Notes: generated by a model from the letters alone, not told the origin. Shown: positions 16,707-25,293, counted from the stretch's first letter. The stretch: DNA of 64,000 bases from Arcobacter_B sp049472135 (GCF_049472135.1 NZ_JBMOVV010000008.1:74707-138706); one strand, 5' to 3'. Made by a program: numbers and translations.

Positions 16707-18647
16707 TTAATGTTTTATCTCTTCTGCAATCTTTTTGAATTCTTCTTTTATTTCAAAGAAAGTATCAATTATTTCTGGATCGAAATGTTTTCCTCTACCT
16801 TCTTGTAAAATATTTTCAGCATCTTCATAAGTAAAAGATGGTTTATAAACTCTTTTGTTTATTAAAGCATCATAAACATCAGCTACAGCCATTAGTCTAG
16901 CTTCAAGTGGGATTTCTTCTTCTTTTAAACCTTTTGGATATCCACTTCCATCCCATTTCTCATGATGATAATAAGCTATATTTTTTGCAACATTAAAAAG
17001 CTCATTGTTTTTATAGTTAGATTGAGCATTGTGTAGAATATCATAACCAAACTTTGAGTGTTTTTTCATCTGTTCATACTCTTGAGGTGTTAGTTTTCCA
17101 GGTTTTTTTAAAATAGAATCAGCAATACCAACCTTTCCTAAATCATGAAGTGGTGCAGCATGATATAAAGACTCTATATAGCTAGGAGTGATTTTTGCTT
17201 TATGTTTATCTTTTTTTGCCAACTCTATAGCTAAAAGTTTTATATATGTTTTTGTTCTAATAATATGTCCACCTGTATCAGTATCTCTTTTTTCTGCAAC
17301 TGTTGCCATACTTTCTAGTGTTGCTTGATGTGATTTGCTTAGTTCTTCAAAGAATTTATTTTTTTCAATGTAGCTAATAATCATAAAGGCAAAAGAGATT
17401 ACAATGAACATAAAAATAAAGTTTATAAAGAAATATCCTATAAAAATATAGTTATTACTACTTAATGTTATTATTGATAAAAGTAAATATGAAGCTGTAA
17501 TTAAAGAAGTATAAAATGCTGCAAAAAGGTGTCTTTGTGTGTACATTAAATAAATTAGAAGTAAAACACAAACTAAACTAACTAGAACATTAAAATTTTT
17601 GAAAAAGTCTAAAGTTGAAATAATATCATTATTAAAAAAGTTTTCAATTAGTGTAGCATGGGCATAAACCCCAGGTATATTCTCACCTGTATTAATCAAA
17701 TAATAATCATGTAATCCTACAGCTGAGGTACCAATAACTACAAACTTTCCATTAAGTTCTTTTGCATCAAAGTTTTTTGTTAAAATATCAATTGCAGATA
17801 TTTTTTTGTATTGATTTAATCCATAAAAATCTAAAAGAACATTTGTGTGTTTATCTGTAAAAAACTCTTTTTTATCAAACTCTATTTTCGTTCCAAATAA
17901 AGACTCTTTTATAGTTATGTCTTTTCCATAAACTTCTGTTGATAAAATTGCTGCCATACTTAAAGTTGTAAAATATTTATCTTCAAATTTAATACTAAGA
18001 GGAACTCTTCTAAATACTCCATCTTTATCTGATGAAGCATTTATAAAACCAATAGATTTTGAGTTTTCTTGTAATATTTGATTATTACATAATATACTGT
18101 TTGCAGTATAAAAATTTTTATTGTTTTCAAATTTGATTTTATATGAAGGATTTAGGTTTTGACATGATTTATTTATAGTTTTATCATTGTTTAAATAAAT
18201 AGGTAAAATAACTCTTGATTCTTTAAGTGATTGGGCAAAAATCTTATCATTATCTTTAAGCCAATTAGGCAAACCTTTAACTTCTACATCTACATTTAAA
18301 AAGTTTTTATAAAAACTCTCAATATTATTTGGTGATGTTTTATCTCTTTCTGGGAAAATAACATCAACTAAAATAGTTGCTGGTTTAGCTTCTGAAAGGT
18401 TATCAATAAGTTTACTATTTATTAATCTAGGCCAAGGCCACTGACCAATAGCATTTAAACTTTTTTCATCAATATCTATAATTACAGTTGTATTGTTTTC
18501 TATCTCATTTTTATTAAAAAATGATAGAATTTGTTTAGAATAATCAAAAAATAAATGATCATTTTTTTCTAAGAAAGATGAGTTTAGAATATTGAAATGC
18601 CAAAGAAAAGTAATAACTATTAAAAGAATTGTTGTTTTTAATTTCAC
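16707..18647 (-). CDS. CHASE2 sensor with HD-GYP cyclic di-GMP phosphodiesterase
   Basis: A 646-residue membrane sensor. After an N-terminal helix, a periplasmic CHASE2 domain spans about residues 30-335 (TTVIIDIDEKSLNAIGQWPWPR is its opening). Three further transmembrane helices follow at about 350-425, then an HD-GYP domain. Its metal and catalytic residues are present: RDTDTGGH, HDLGKVGI, KPGKLTPQEYEQMKKH, AYYHHEKWDGSGYP and VADVYDAL. It should degrade cyclic di-GMP, opposing the two cyclases upstream in the window. It is the last gene of a three-gene operon with FecR and OmpA-type partners, overlapping the OmpA gene by one base; such trios recur in bacteria and imply one envelope-sensing unit. 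Confidence 0.9.
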   Translation of the reverse strand: MKLKTTILLIVITFLWHFNILNSSFLEKNDHLFFDYSKQILSFFNKNEIENNTTVIIDIDEKSLNAIGQWPWPRLINSKLIDNLSEAKPATILVDVIFPERDKTSPNNIESFYKNFLNVDVEVKGLPNWLKDNDKIFAQSLKESRVILPIYLNNDKTINKSCQNLNPSYKIKFENNKNFYTANSILCNNQILQENSKSIGFINASSDKDGVFRRVPLSIKFEDKYFTTLSMAAILSTEVYGKDITIKESLFGTKIEFDKKEFFTDKHTNVLLDFYGLNQYKKISAIDILTKNFDAKELNGKFVVIGTSAVGLHDYYLINTGENIPGVYAHATLIENFFNNDIISTLDFFKNFNVLVSLVCVLLLIYLMYTQRHLFAAFYTSLITASYLLLSIITLSSNNYIFIGYFFINFIFMFIVISFAFMIISYIEKNKFFEELSKSHQATLESMATVAEKRDTDTGGHIIRTKTYIKLLAIELAKKDKHKAKITPSYIESLYHAAPLHDLGKVGIADSILKKPGKLTPQEYEQMKKHSKFGYDILHNAQSNYKNNELFNVAKNIAYYHHEKWDGSGYPKGLKEEEIPLEARLMAVADVYDALINKRVYKPSFTYEDAENILQEGRGKHFDPEIIDTFFEIKEEFKKIAEEIKH

Positions 18648-19873
18648 TAGTTATTACCTCTTTGAACAGTAATATTTACTCTTCTATTTAATGGTTGTTT
18701 GATTTCATCAGCAGTTTTAATAAACGGTTTTGTTTCTCCATAATATTCTGTTTTAATTTTGCTTGATTCTATTTTATTATCTACTAAAATCTCTTTTATT
18801 TTATTAGCTCTTTTTTTCGATAGTTCTAAGTTAAAAGAGTCATTTCCAACTGTATCTGTATGCCCCTTGATTGTAATTGTACAGTTATCGCAATTTTTAA
18901 TGTAGTTTATAATCTCTTTTAGATTTTCTTTTGTTTCTTGTGTTACTTCATCACTATTGTATTTAAAATTTAAATTCATTTTTTCTTTAATCAAAGAACC
19001 ATAGTTTTCAAATATCTCTTTTTTAGATGCAGTTTCAAGGGCTTTTGTAGGAGCCAAATTTTTAGTAAGATTAGCAGTTTCATAGGCTTTATCTAAAACT
19101 AAATGACCTTTTTTATTAGAGATGATAATAGAACTTTTATCTTTATAGTGTTCAAGTAGAGTTACTTTTACTTTTTTAACAACTTTTTTATTTATAAGAT
19201 TAGAATACTTATCTTCTATTTCTTTTTTATTTTTATTTTCTATATGAAGTTTACTTTTTTTATTAGTATTAAAAGTTGTACTTTGATATGGCTTATCTAA
19301 AATAATTTCATCAAAACCATTTGTTACAAAAACTGAGTTGATTTTTTTGTGGTGTTCTAAAAGAGTAACAACTACTTTTTTATTAGTTGCTTTACAAAGT
19401 ATATTTAATTCTTTTGTTTTAAGTGCATTATAAATAAGAGTCTCTTTTTTAGCGTAGTTTAAAGCCTCTAATTGATACTTATCTTTTATATTAGTGTTTG
19501 CATTATTACAAATTAGAAGTTTAGAAATATTATCTTTTCTATTTCTAACTGAGTCAATTAATGCAGAATCTTCAAAAATATCAATAGTATCAATATTTGC
19601 ACCATTTTTGATTAAGAATTTAACAATTTTGTATTCATTCATCATTACAGCTAAATGTAAAGGAGTATGTCCTAAATTGTTTTTAATATTGATATTATTT
19701 TCATTAGTTAAAAGTTTAACTTCATTTAAGTTTTTTGCTCTAATTGCATCATGAAGAGGAGTTTCATAAAAAGAGTCTAAATTTTGTTTTGATTGATTAT
19801 TTAGCTGTAAATTTTGATTATTATTACATCCATATAAAATGAGTATAAAAATAGGAATAAAAAAATATTTCAT
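18647..19873 (-). CDS. Lipoprotein with ankyrin repeats, duplicated linker motif and OmpA domain
   Basis: A 408-residue outer-membrane or periplasmic lipoprotein. The lipobox LILYGC puts the acylated cysteine at residue 16. Ankyrin repeats occupy about 36-150 (ETPLHDAIRAKNLNEVKLL, GHTPLHLAVMMNEYKIVKFL). A roughly 37-residue unit is then present twice, at 165-201 (KKVVVTLLEHHKK ... LDKPYQS) and 233-270 (KKVKVTLLEHYKD ... LDKAYET). The C-terminal part (about 297-405) is an OmpA-like peptidoglycan-binding domain (ITIKGHTDTVGNDSF, NRRVNITV). It lies between FecR and CHASE2 genes in one operon. Periplasmic ankyrin repeats joined to an OmpA anchor are unusual. Confidence 0.88.
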   Translation of the reverse strand: MKYFFIPIFILILYGCNNNQNLQLNNQSKQNLDSFYETPLHDAIRAKNLNEVKLLTNENNINIKNNLGHTPLHLAVMMNEYKIVKFLIKNGANIDTIDIFEDSALIDSVRNRKDNISKLLICNNANTNIKDKYQLEALNYAKKETLIYNALKTKELNILCKATNKKVVVTLLEHHKKINSVFVTNGFDEIILDKPYQSTTFNTNKKSKLHIENKNKKEIEDKYSNLINKKVVKKVKVTLLEHYKDKSSIIISNKKGHLVLDKAYETANLTKNLAPTKALETASKKEIFENYGSLIKEKMNLNFKYNSDEVTQETKENLKEIINYIKNCDNCTITIKGHTDTVGNDSFNLELSKKRANKIKEILVDNKIESSKIKTEYYGETKPFIKTADEIKQPLNRRVNITVQRGNN

Positions 19874-19887
19874 AAAATATACCTATT

Positions 19888-20319
19888 TTATTCTTCTGTA
19901 ACTTCAACTAAGAATTTTGTTCCTCTAACACCTATAGTTCCTGTAGGTACTTTAAATTCTATACTTTGTGGTGATGCTTCACTTATTTTACCAGATTCAT
20001 AAACAGCAACACCTTTATCTAAAAATACTTCAAATTTATATTTTTTTTCTTGAGGTTTATATATATAATCATCTACGAACAAAAGACTTTTCTCTCCTAG
20101 GGTAACTAGTGTTCCATCTTCAAAAGTAATATCAACTTTACTGTCTTTATCACTTTTTATTTTGTCTCCAACTTTTAAAGTATCGCCATTTTTAGCAATA
20201 GTTATAGTATTTGAACTACTATGAATTTCAATATTGTTTTTTATATTAGTAACTTTAGCGATGTAATTATTTGCAAAGATTGTAGTAGTAAATAGAAGTA
20301 TTAATAATAGCTTTTTCAT
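19888..20319 (-). CDS. FecR-domain periplasmic protein
   Basis: A 143-residue exported protein (signal peptide 1-16, cleaved after IFAN or nearby) consisting of a FecR domain: KNGDTLKVGDKIKSDKDSKVDITFEDGTLVTLGEKSLLFVDDY is followed by VPTGTIGVRGTKFLVEV. It lacks the cytoplasmic anti-sigma part of true FecR, so it is a stand-alone envelope domain. It begins the operon with the ankyrin-OmpA lipoprotein and the CHASE2-HD-GYP sensor, with 14 bases to the next gene. It may supply the periplasmic ligand-binding partner of CHASE2 (inference). Confidence 0.85.
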   Translation of the reverse strand: MKKLLLILLFTTTIFANNYIAKVTNIKNNIEIHSSSNTITIAKNGDTLKVGDKIKSDKDSKVDITFEDGTLVTLGEKSLLFVDDYIYKPQEKKYKFEVFLDKGVAVYESGKISEASPQSIEFKVPTGTIGVRGTKFLVEVTEE

Positions 20320-20396
20320 TGTGTTTCCTTTATGTCCAATTTTATAAAAATAATCCTTTAATATAAGAATATTTTTGACATAAAGAAATTATCATT

Positions 20397-20447
20397 CTAA
20401 CTTTTTTTACTTATTGGCAGTTCAATTACAAATTTTACTGAAATAAA
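20397..20447 (-). pseudogene. Relic of a histidine kinase C-terminus beside the mobile element
   Basis: On the minus strand, 16 codons between two stops read FISVKFVIELPISKKS. This closely resembles the end of a kinase ATPase domain and, in particular, the end of the intact kinase on the other side of the element (GAQFVIELPLS). At DNA level the two agree at 20 of 25 bases (20415-20439 against 26823-26847). It is too short and too open-ended to be a gene. It lies in the 335-base gap before the reverse transcriptase gene, which otherwise contains only the fecR promoter region, the left repeat and AT-rich sequence. Confidence 0.5.
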
Positions 20448-20526
20448 TTAAAAAACTATAAAACACCTTGTTTTAAGACTTCTAAAAATTAATATTTAAA
20501 TTAAACTCGTAAAACATTTTCTTATT

Positions 20527-20546
20527 TAGTACAATTCTGGAACAAT
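20527..20546 (+). repeat. Left end direct repeat of element (candidate attL)
   Basis: TAGTACAATTCTGGAACAAT matches the right-end copy at 18 of 20 bases (differences at the 9th and 11th positions). It is the only pair of this kind I saw flanking the integrase-bearing segment. It may be the att core or an integrase arm site. Confidence 0.6.
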
Positions 20547-20554
20547 TTTCAGAT

Positions 20555-20560
20555 TATAAT
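20555..20560 (+). promoter_or_regulatory. Candidate -10 element for the reverse transcriptase operon
   Basis: TATAAT lies about 95 bases before the reverse transcriptase start codon, just inside the left repeat. The -35 position is poor (CAATTC at 17-bp spacing). The resulting leader is long and AT-rich; I see no folded non-coding RNA in it by eye. Confidence 0.35.
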
Positions 20561-20654
20561 TTCAATTTATATCTAATAAGAATTACTTAATTCATTATTA
20601 ATAAATATTTAACTAAAATATTTCAATCTTAAAATACATAGGTATAACTAAAAC

Positions 20655-22283
20655 ATGTTAAAATTAATTATAAACTTTATTATCAATCTTTTTAAAAAAT
20701 CAGAAAATAATATTACTCAAAGTAAAGAGATTAATACCTCTATTGAATCAAAAAATATATTAAGTCTAAATCATACACAAGCAAAAGAGTTTTTTTTGAA
20801 AGATGAAAGTTATATAAATGTTGACTTACCTACATATATTACATTTGAAGAGTTGTTAAAAGAAATAGATAGAACTATTGGTGCTCGTGATTTTAATGCA
20901 ATTCAAAAACTCTTCCCTGAAGAAGAACAAAATAATAAGAATAATAAAAAGTATGACCCTAAAAACTTTGAGAACGTGAACTACACTCTACTTTATAACA
21001 AGAATAGTAAATATGACTGGAGACCATATGAACTTATTAATCCAATCTTATATGTAGTTTTAGCAAAAGAAATAACAAAAGAAGAAAACTGGAAGGAAAT
21101 AAAAGAAAAACTTTTTGAATTTCATACAAAAAATAGTTCAATTGAGTGTATGGGGATGCCAGTGCAATCTTCAGGCTCTAAATCAGATAAAGCAGAACAA
21201 GTAATAACTTGGTGGGAAAAAGTAGAACAAAAATCATTAGAATTTAGTTTAGACTATACATATGTTTGTCATACTGATATTACAGATTGTTATGGTTCAA
21301 TTTATACTCATTCAATTCCATGGGCACTTCATACAAAAGAAGTTGCTAAAGAAAATAATAGAAACTCATTAATTGGGAATTTAATTGATACAATAATTAG
21401 AAGAATGAGACATGGTCAAACAAATGGAATTCCTCAGGGAAGTATTCTTATGGATTTTATTGCGGAGATTGTTTTAGGATATGCAGATTCTGAGTTATCA
21501 GAAAAAATAGTTGATATACCACAAAATGATTATCATATATTAAGATACAGAGATGATTATAGAATATTTACAAATAATCCTCAAGTAGCTGATATAATTG
21601 TAAAAAACCTTACAGAGGTCCTTATTGACCTAGGATTGAAACTGCATGCAAATAAAACACTTTCTCATTCAAATATAATTCAAGGTTCGATAAAAGAAGA
21701 TAAAATTCATTGGTTAGAGCAAACTCAATATCAAACATCAATACAAAAGAAATTGTTACACTTACATTCATATTCATTAAAACATCCAAATTCAGGGACA
21801 ATTGTTAAAGAACTGCAAAAGTTGTTAAGTGAAATTAGAAAAAATAAAGATACAACAAAATATGAAAACTTAACAGTACTTATTAGTATTATTACAGATA
21901 TTGCGTTTCTTAATTCCAAGACATACCCCGTTTCAATTGCCATAATTAGTACATTATTGAAGAGAATTGATAGTGAAGAAGTTTTAAAAACTACTGTATC
22001 TAAAATAATTAAAAAGTTTTCTAATATCCCAAACACAAATTATTTAGAAATTTGGTTACAAAGAATGTTGGTAAATCAAACTTCATCAAACATTGAGTTT
22101 AATGAAAAAATATGTAAACTAATAGATAATCAGGAAATTTCATTGTGGAATAATGATTGGGTTACGGATGATATTAAAAATATCTTTGATAAAAAGTCAA
22201 TCGTAAATGAAGAAATTAAATCAAGCTTAGATTTAGAAATTGCAGAAGATGAAGTTAAACTTTTTGGAACAATTTCATCATAA
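20655..22283 (+). CDS. Reverse transcriptase of defence/unknown-group type
   Basis: A 542-residue protein with a reverse transcriptase palm at about residues 190-345. The first catalytic aspartate is D208 in HTDITDCYGSIYTHSIPWAL, followed by the fingers/palm motif IPQGS (260-263) and the active site R-Y-R-D-D (D300, D301). The YTHSIPWAL signature is typical of the Abi/DRT-type 'unknown groups' rather than of group II introns. No maturase X domain or HNH nuclease is present. Residues about 350-540 look all-helical and repeat-like, as in Abi-type enzymes with helical C-terminal domains. The N-terminus has a hydrophobic stretch. It is co-oriented with an unknown gene 40 bp downstream. An antiphage role is inference; the subtype is not assigned. 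Confidence 0.85.
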   Translation: MLKLIINFIINLFKKSENNITQSKEINTSIESKNILSLNHTQAKEFFLKDESYINVDLPTYITFEELLKEIDRTIGARDFNAIQKLFPEEEQNNKNNKKYDPKNFENVNYTLLYNKNSKYDWRPYELINPILYVVLAKEITKEENWKEIKEKLFEFHTKNSSIECMGMPVQSSGSKSDKAEQVITWWEKVEQKSLEFSLDYTYVCHTDITDCYGSIYTHSIPWALHTKEVAKENNRNSLIGNLIDTIIRRMRHGQTNGIPQGSILMDFIAEIVLGYADSELSEKIVDIPQNDYHILRYRDDYRIFTNNPQVADIIVKNLTEVLIDLGLKLHANKTLSHSNIIQGSIKEDKIHWLEQTQYQTSIQKKLLHLHSYSLKHPNSGTIVKELQKLLSEIRKNKDTTKYENLTVLISIITDIAFLNSKTYPVSIAIISTLLKRIDSEEVLKTTVSKIIKKFSNIPNTNYLEIWLQRMLVNQTSSNIEFNEKICKLIDNQEISLWNNDWVTDDIKNIFDKKSIVNEEIKSSLDLEIAEDEVKLFGTISS

Positions 22284-22323
22284 GTTTTAAGATTTAACCA
22301 CAAATCACTATTTTACTAATTAT

Positions 22324-23403
22324 ATGAATAGTCTATTTGAAAGTAAGTTAAAAACTTTTTCTCCTAAACAAAAACAAGATATTATAAATCAAATTAAAAC
22401 AACTATTCCAAATGATATAAACTTAAAATTTAACGGTAATTTTTATCCCAAACATAACTTAGTATTGTTTCATTTGATAAATGATTATCACCTAGCCTAT
22501 ACTAAATCAAAAAAAGAAGAAAAGAATTCTAGAATTAATACTTTAGAATCATTAGGAAAAGGAAATAAAAAAAGAAAAGATAGGTTTGAAAAAAATAAAG
22601 AACTACTAAAAAGTACCTCAATTTCTAATGAAACTAAATTAACAGCTTTCTATGAAAACCTTATTTTAAAAAGAATATTAAAAGGAGATTATAAGTTTGC
22701 ATATTTATTACTTACATACTTTTATATGTATCAACCTCAAATAGAAAAATTACAAAAACAGATATTACTTTTTAGTGGATATTCAGAGATAATTATAAAT
22801 GCATATAATAAAGCACTCAACTTTTTTGAATTTACATATTTAACTCCACAAAAAATTGTTAATTCATGTGCAATAGCTGTATACCAATATTTAAAGATAT
22901 CTGTTCCTGAAGTCTCAGAAGAAGAAAGACTAAAATTTATTCGTAGTATTATAAATACTCATTTCTCAGAAGATGCTCCATCAAGTTTAAGAGCGAATTT
23001 CTTTGAAAGAGAAATCTATTGTGCAGGGATTTATAACAGTACACCTATTTTTCAATGGAATACTTCTACAAAAAAAGAATCATACTACTCAGAAAAAGAT
23101 ATTAAAAAACTTTATAGGATGATTAATAGTGAAAGGAAAAAATCTAAAATAAATAATACACTTCTAATTAACAAATTAGTAAAAAAAGAACATAGACAGT
23201 ACATAGACTACTTTTATGAAAATGAAGAAAGGTTTAGTGAGATTATAAAAGCTACTTCTATTACATATGTACAAAATCCTAATAAACTTATTAAGATTTT
23301 AGATGAAAACTATAAAAAAACTTTTACTGATTACATTAAACTACCATTTAAAACTTTAAATACCATATTTGTGGCACTTGTTACCAAATTAACACTCAAA
23401 TAA
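22324..23403 (+). CDS. Unknown protein paired with the reverse transcriptase
   Basis: A 359-residue, lysine-rich, predicted mostly helical protein that I cannot assign to a family. It has no signal peptide, no nucleotide-binding loop and no reverse transcriptase motifs. A basic stretch (KGNKKRKDRFEKNKEL) falls at about residues 76-95, and a cysteine/aromatic segment (FFEREIYCAGIYNSTPIFQW) at about 220-240. It starts 40 bases after the reverse transcriptase stop with no Shine-Dalgarno sequence that I can see, so its translation may depend on the upstream gene. Gene order makes it the likely partner of the reverse transcriptase, possibly as effector, or nucleic-acid-binding component. Confidence 0.6.
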   Translation: MNSLFESKLKTFSPKQKQDIINQIKTTIPNDINLKFNGNFYPKHNLVLFHLINDYHLAYTKSKKEEKNSRINTLESLGKGNKKRKDRFEKNKELLKSTSISNETKLTAFYENLILKRILKGDYKFAYLLLTYFYMYQPQIEKLQKQILLFSGYSEIIINAYNKALNFFEFTYLTPQKIVNSCAIAVYQYLKISVPEVSEEERLKFIRSIINTHFSEDAPSSLRANFFEREIYCAGIYNSTPIFQWNTSTKKESYYSEKDIKKLYRMINSERKKSKINNTLLINKLVKKEHRQYIDYFYENEERFSEIIKATSITYVQNPNKLIKILDENYKKTFTDYIKLPFKTLNTIFVALVTKLTLK

Positions 23404-23453
23404 TCTAGACAAATACCAAATTAACCATTAATATTTTCTTGTCGGCAACAAAA

Positions 23454-23467
23454 GATAACGCGTTATC
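23454..23467. promoter_or_regulatory. Perfect 14-bp palindrome before the replication genes
   Basis: GATAACGCGTTATC is a perfect 14-base palindrome 25 bases upstream of the small gene at 23492, in the gap after the cargo genes. Its GC-rich centre stands out in this AT-rich DNA. It may be an operator for an element-encoded regulator, or part of a replication origin. Confidence 0.5.
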
Positions 23468-23491
23468 CAATATTAATTTAAAGGATAAAAA

Positions 23492-23749
23492 ATGTTAAAA
23501 ATCAATGGAATACTACTTAATATAATCGACAAGAGTAAGTATAAAAATAAAGAAGGTTTAGAAATAGATACAAAAGCAAAAGTTCAAGTTCTAGTAGAAA
23601 ATAAAAGAGCTAATGGCTCAATTGTAAAAGAACTTCATACTATCTCTATTCCTGATGGAAAAATACCTTTATACAAAGATAAGGTTAATAAAGAAGTTGA
23701 AATTCCAGTAGGAATAATCTCAGAAAAATATTCATTTTATGGTGTCTAA
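23492..23749 (+). CDS. Small possible ssDNA-binding protein
   Basis: An 85-residue protein, all predicted strands (MLKINGILLNIIDKSKYKN, TKAKVQVLVENKR, KELHTISIPDG, VEIPVGIISEKYSFYGV). Size, strand pattern and position just before a rolling-circle-type initiator recall the gene V-type helix-destabilising proteins of filamentous phages, but I see no diagnostic motif. It starts at ATG 23492 behind AAAGGAT and is followed by its own terminator. Function is a guess from context. Confidence 0.5.
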   Translation: MLKINGILLNIIDKSKYKNKEGLEIDTKAKVQVLVENKRANGSIVKELHTISIPDGKIPLYKDKVNKEVEIPVGIISEKYSFYGV

Positions 23750-23761
23750 GAATAAGAAAAG

Positions 23762-23787
23762 AACACAGAGAGCCTTCTGTGTTTTTT
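23762..23787 (+). terminator. Rho-independent terminator after small element gene
   Basis: An 8-bp stem (AACACAGA, 23762-23769, with TCTGTGTT, 23776-23783), a 6-base loop and a run of Ts follow the 85-residue gene. It separates that gene's transcript from the replication gene. Confidence 0.8.
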
Positions 23788-23818
23788 CTTATTCGTGACA
23801 ACAAAATAAATTTATGTT

Positions 23819-23840
23819 CGGGGTTTATAGTAATACCCCG
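23819..23840 (+). other. Hairpin upstream of replication gene (candidate origin or control hairpin)
   Basis: CGGGGT (23819-23824) pairs with ACCCCG (23835-23840) around a 10-base AT loop, 25 bases before the initiator gene. GC-rich stems of this sort near an initiator gene can be nicking sites for single-strand replication, or leader hairpins. The sequence alone does not distinguish these. Confidence 0.45.
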
Positions 23841-23865
23841 TTCTATACGTCATAAAGAGGAATAA

Positions 23866-25215
23866 ATGAGTAAAGTAAAAAAAATATTTGGTATTGATTC
23901 ACTTTATTACTTCTGTGAATCAAATGAAAACTATGATGATTTATATCTTGAAATATTAGACCAAGTAGAAGAAATAAAAGGTAAGTTTGAAAAAAAAGAT
24001 ATTGAGTTTGAGAACAATGACATAATTATAAATATAAACGATACACCTTTAAACTTTTTAGGTAAAGCAGAAGGCTTTCATTGGTTCAAAGATATAAATG
24101 AGTTCTTTAAAATAGGTTTTAAAGATAAATATAAAAACAGAGGATTAAATGATATTAGAGTGCAACTTCAAGGTGTAGGAATTTATACAATAGGTATTAA
24201 ATCACTAGTTGAGTTTATTAATGTTGAACTTCTAAAAGATTATACAACTGGATTTAATCCAATTACAAGAGCAGATTTAAACTGTTTTGTTCAATATGAT
24301 TTTAGCTTTGTTACAAAAGAGATGTTTAGTACAAGAAAAAGACAATACTCAACAATTAGTGAAATTGGCAATGCTTCTAAAGTGCAAACTCTATATGTAG
24401 GAAAAGAGCCTTTTAAACTAAGACTATATAACAAAAAAGAAGAATTAAAAAAGTCTAAGAAAAAAGATTTGATGTATGAATATTTTTTGAATAATGGTTT
24501 TGATATAGAAGATGAGATTTTTAATGTTGAGTTTGAATTACATAGAGCATATTTAAAAACGTTTAATATCTTTACTATTGAAGATTTATTCTCTAATGCA
24601 GTAAATCTATTTAAAGCTTCTATGGATGATATAAGACTAATAGATATTAACTCTTTATCAAATAAAGCAATTGAACATAACAATAAACACAGAGCTAATA
24701 CTTTAGCTATTTGGGAAGAAATAAAGAGTGAATATTACTTAGAAGATTTTTTACAAATACAATTACCACTAAGTAGAGTTAAAAGAGCTATTTCAATATA
24801 TGATGATTATAAGTTCAAGTTAGAGTATATAGCTTTAATTAGAAAAGCATTTATAAACAATCTAAACATTAATTCAAATTTTTTAGATGAGTTATTTAAA
24901 GATGCAAAAGAGTCATTAAATAAAACAACTACAAACAAAGAATTAAAGAAAAGATATACAGAAGTAGAGATTGTAAATCAAGATGGCTCAACTGAAAACC
25001 TTAGATTATTAGAAGATGGAAATTTAATTAAACCTCTTAGAACTGAAACAGTATCTAAATTACAAGATTATGACTTACTTATTTATCTAGACAAAACAAA
25101 AGAGAAGAAACATTTATCTTCAAGAGATAAGCATATTTACTATGTTGCTTTAAAAGAAGCTACAAAGAGAAATTTAGTATTAGATATTACACCAAATGAG
25201 GCACAAGGTTTTTGA
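23866..25215 (+). CDS. Replication initiation / relaxase-like protein (Rep_trans-like)
   Basis: A 449-residue protein resembling the replication initiation factor family found in plasmids, some phages and integrative elements, where it nicks the origin to start single-strand synthesis or transfer. Visible family-like segments are RVQLQGVGIYTIG (about 103-115), PITRADLNCFVQYD (about 135-148), LRLYNKKEEL (about 186-195) and FNVEFELHRAYLKTF (about 219-233); the acidic TRADLN and E-x-E-L-H parts are the usual catalytic neighbourhood. A likely tyrosine nucleophile cannot be fixed by eye. It starts at ATG 23866 behind AGAGGA. It is followed by the excisionase-like and integrase genes. Confidence 0.72.
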   Translation: MSKVKKIFGIDSLYYFCESNENYDDLYLEILDQVEEIKGKFEKKDIEFENNDIIININDTPLNFLGKAEGFHWFKDINEFFKIGFKDKYKNRGLNDIRVQLQGVGIYTIGIKSLVEFINVELLKDYTTGFNPITRADLNCFVQYDFSFVTKEMFSTRKRQYSTISEIGNASKVQTLYVGKEPFKLRLYNKKEELKKSKKKDLMYEYFLNNGFDIEDEIFNVEFELHRAYLKTFNIFTIEDLFSNAVNLFKASMDDIRLIDINSLSNKAIEHNNKHRANTLAIWEEIKSEYYLEDFLQIQLPLSRVKRAISIYDDYKFKLEYIALIRKAFINNLNINSNFLDELFKDAKESLNKTTTNKELKKRYTEVEIVNQDGSTENLRLLEDGNLIKPLRTETVSKLQDYDLLIYLDKTKEKKHLSSRDKHIYYVALKEATKRNLVLDITPNEAQGF

Positions 25216-25293
25216 TACTTTTTTAAAAAGTATATACAGCATTGAGGGATTTATTCCCTCCCTTAAACAGATAATCAAAGGAGAATTAAAACA

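Noticed and set aside
20440..20654. Possible retron or DRT non-coding RNA upstream of the reverse transcriptase
   Set aside because: I looked for long complementary arms or a priming-guanosine structure and saw only AT-rich sequence with a candidate -10. A covariance search or RNA-seq would be needed to support one.
21268..21560. Group II intron or diversity-generating retroelement
   Set aside because: The RT lacks the maturase X domain and HNH nuclease, no intron domain V was seen, and no template/variable repeat pair lies nearby. The YTHSIPWAL and RYRDD motifs fit Abi/DRT-type enzymes better.
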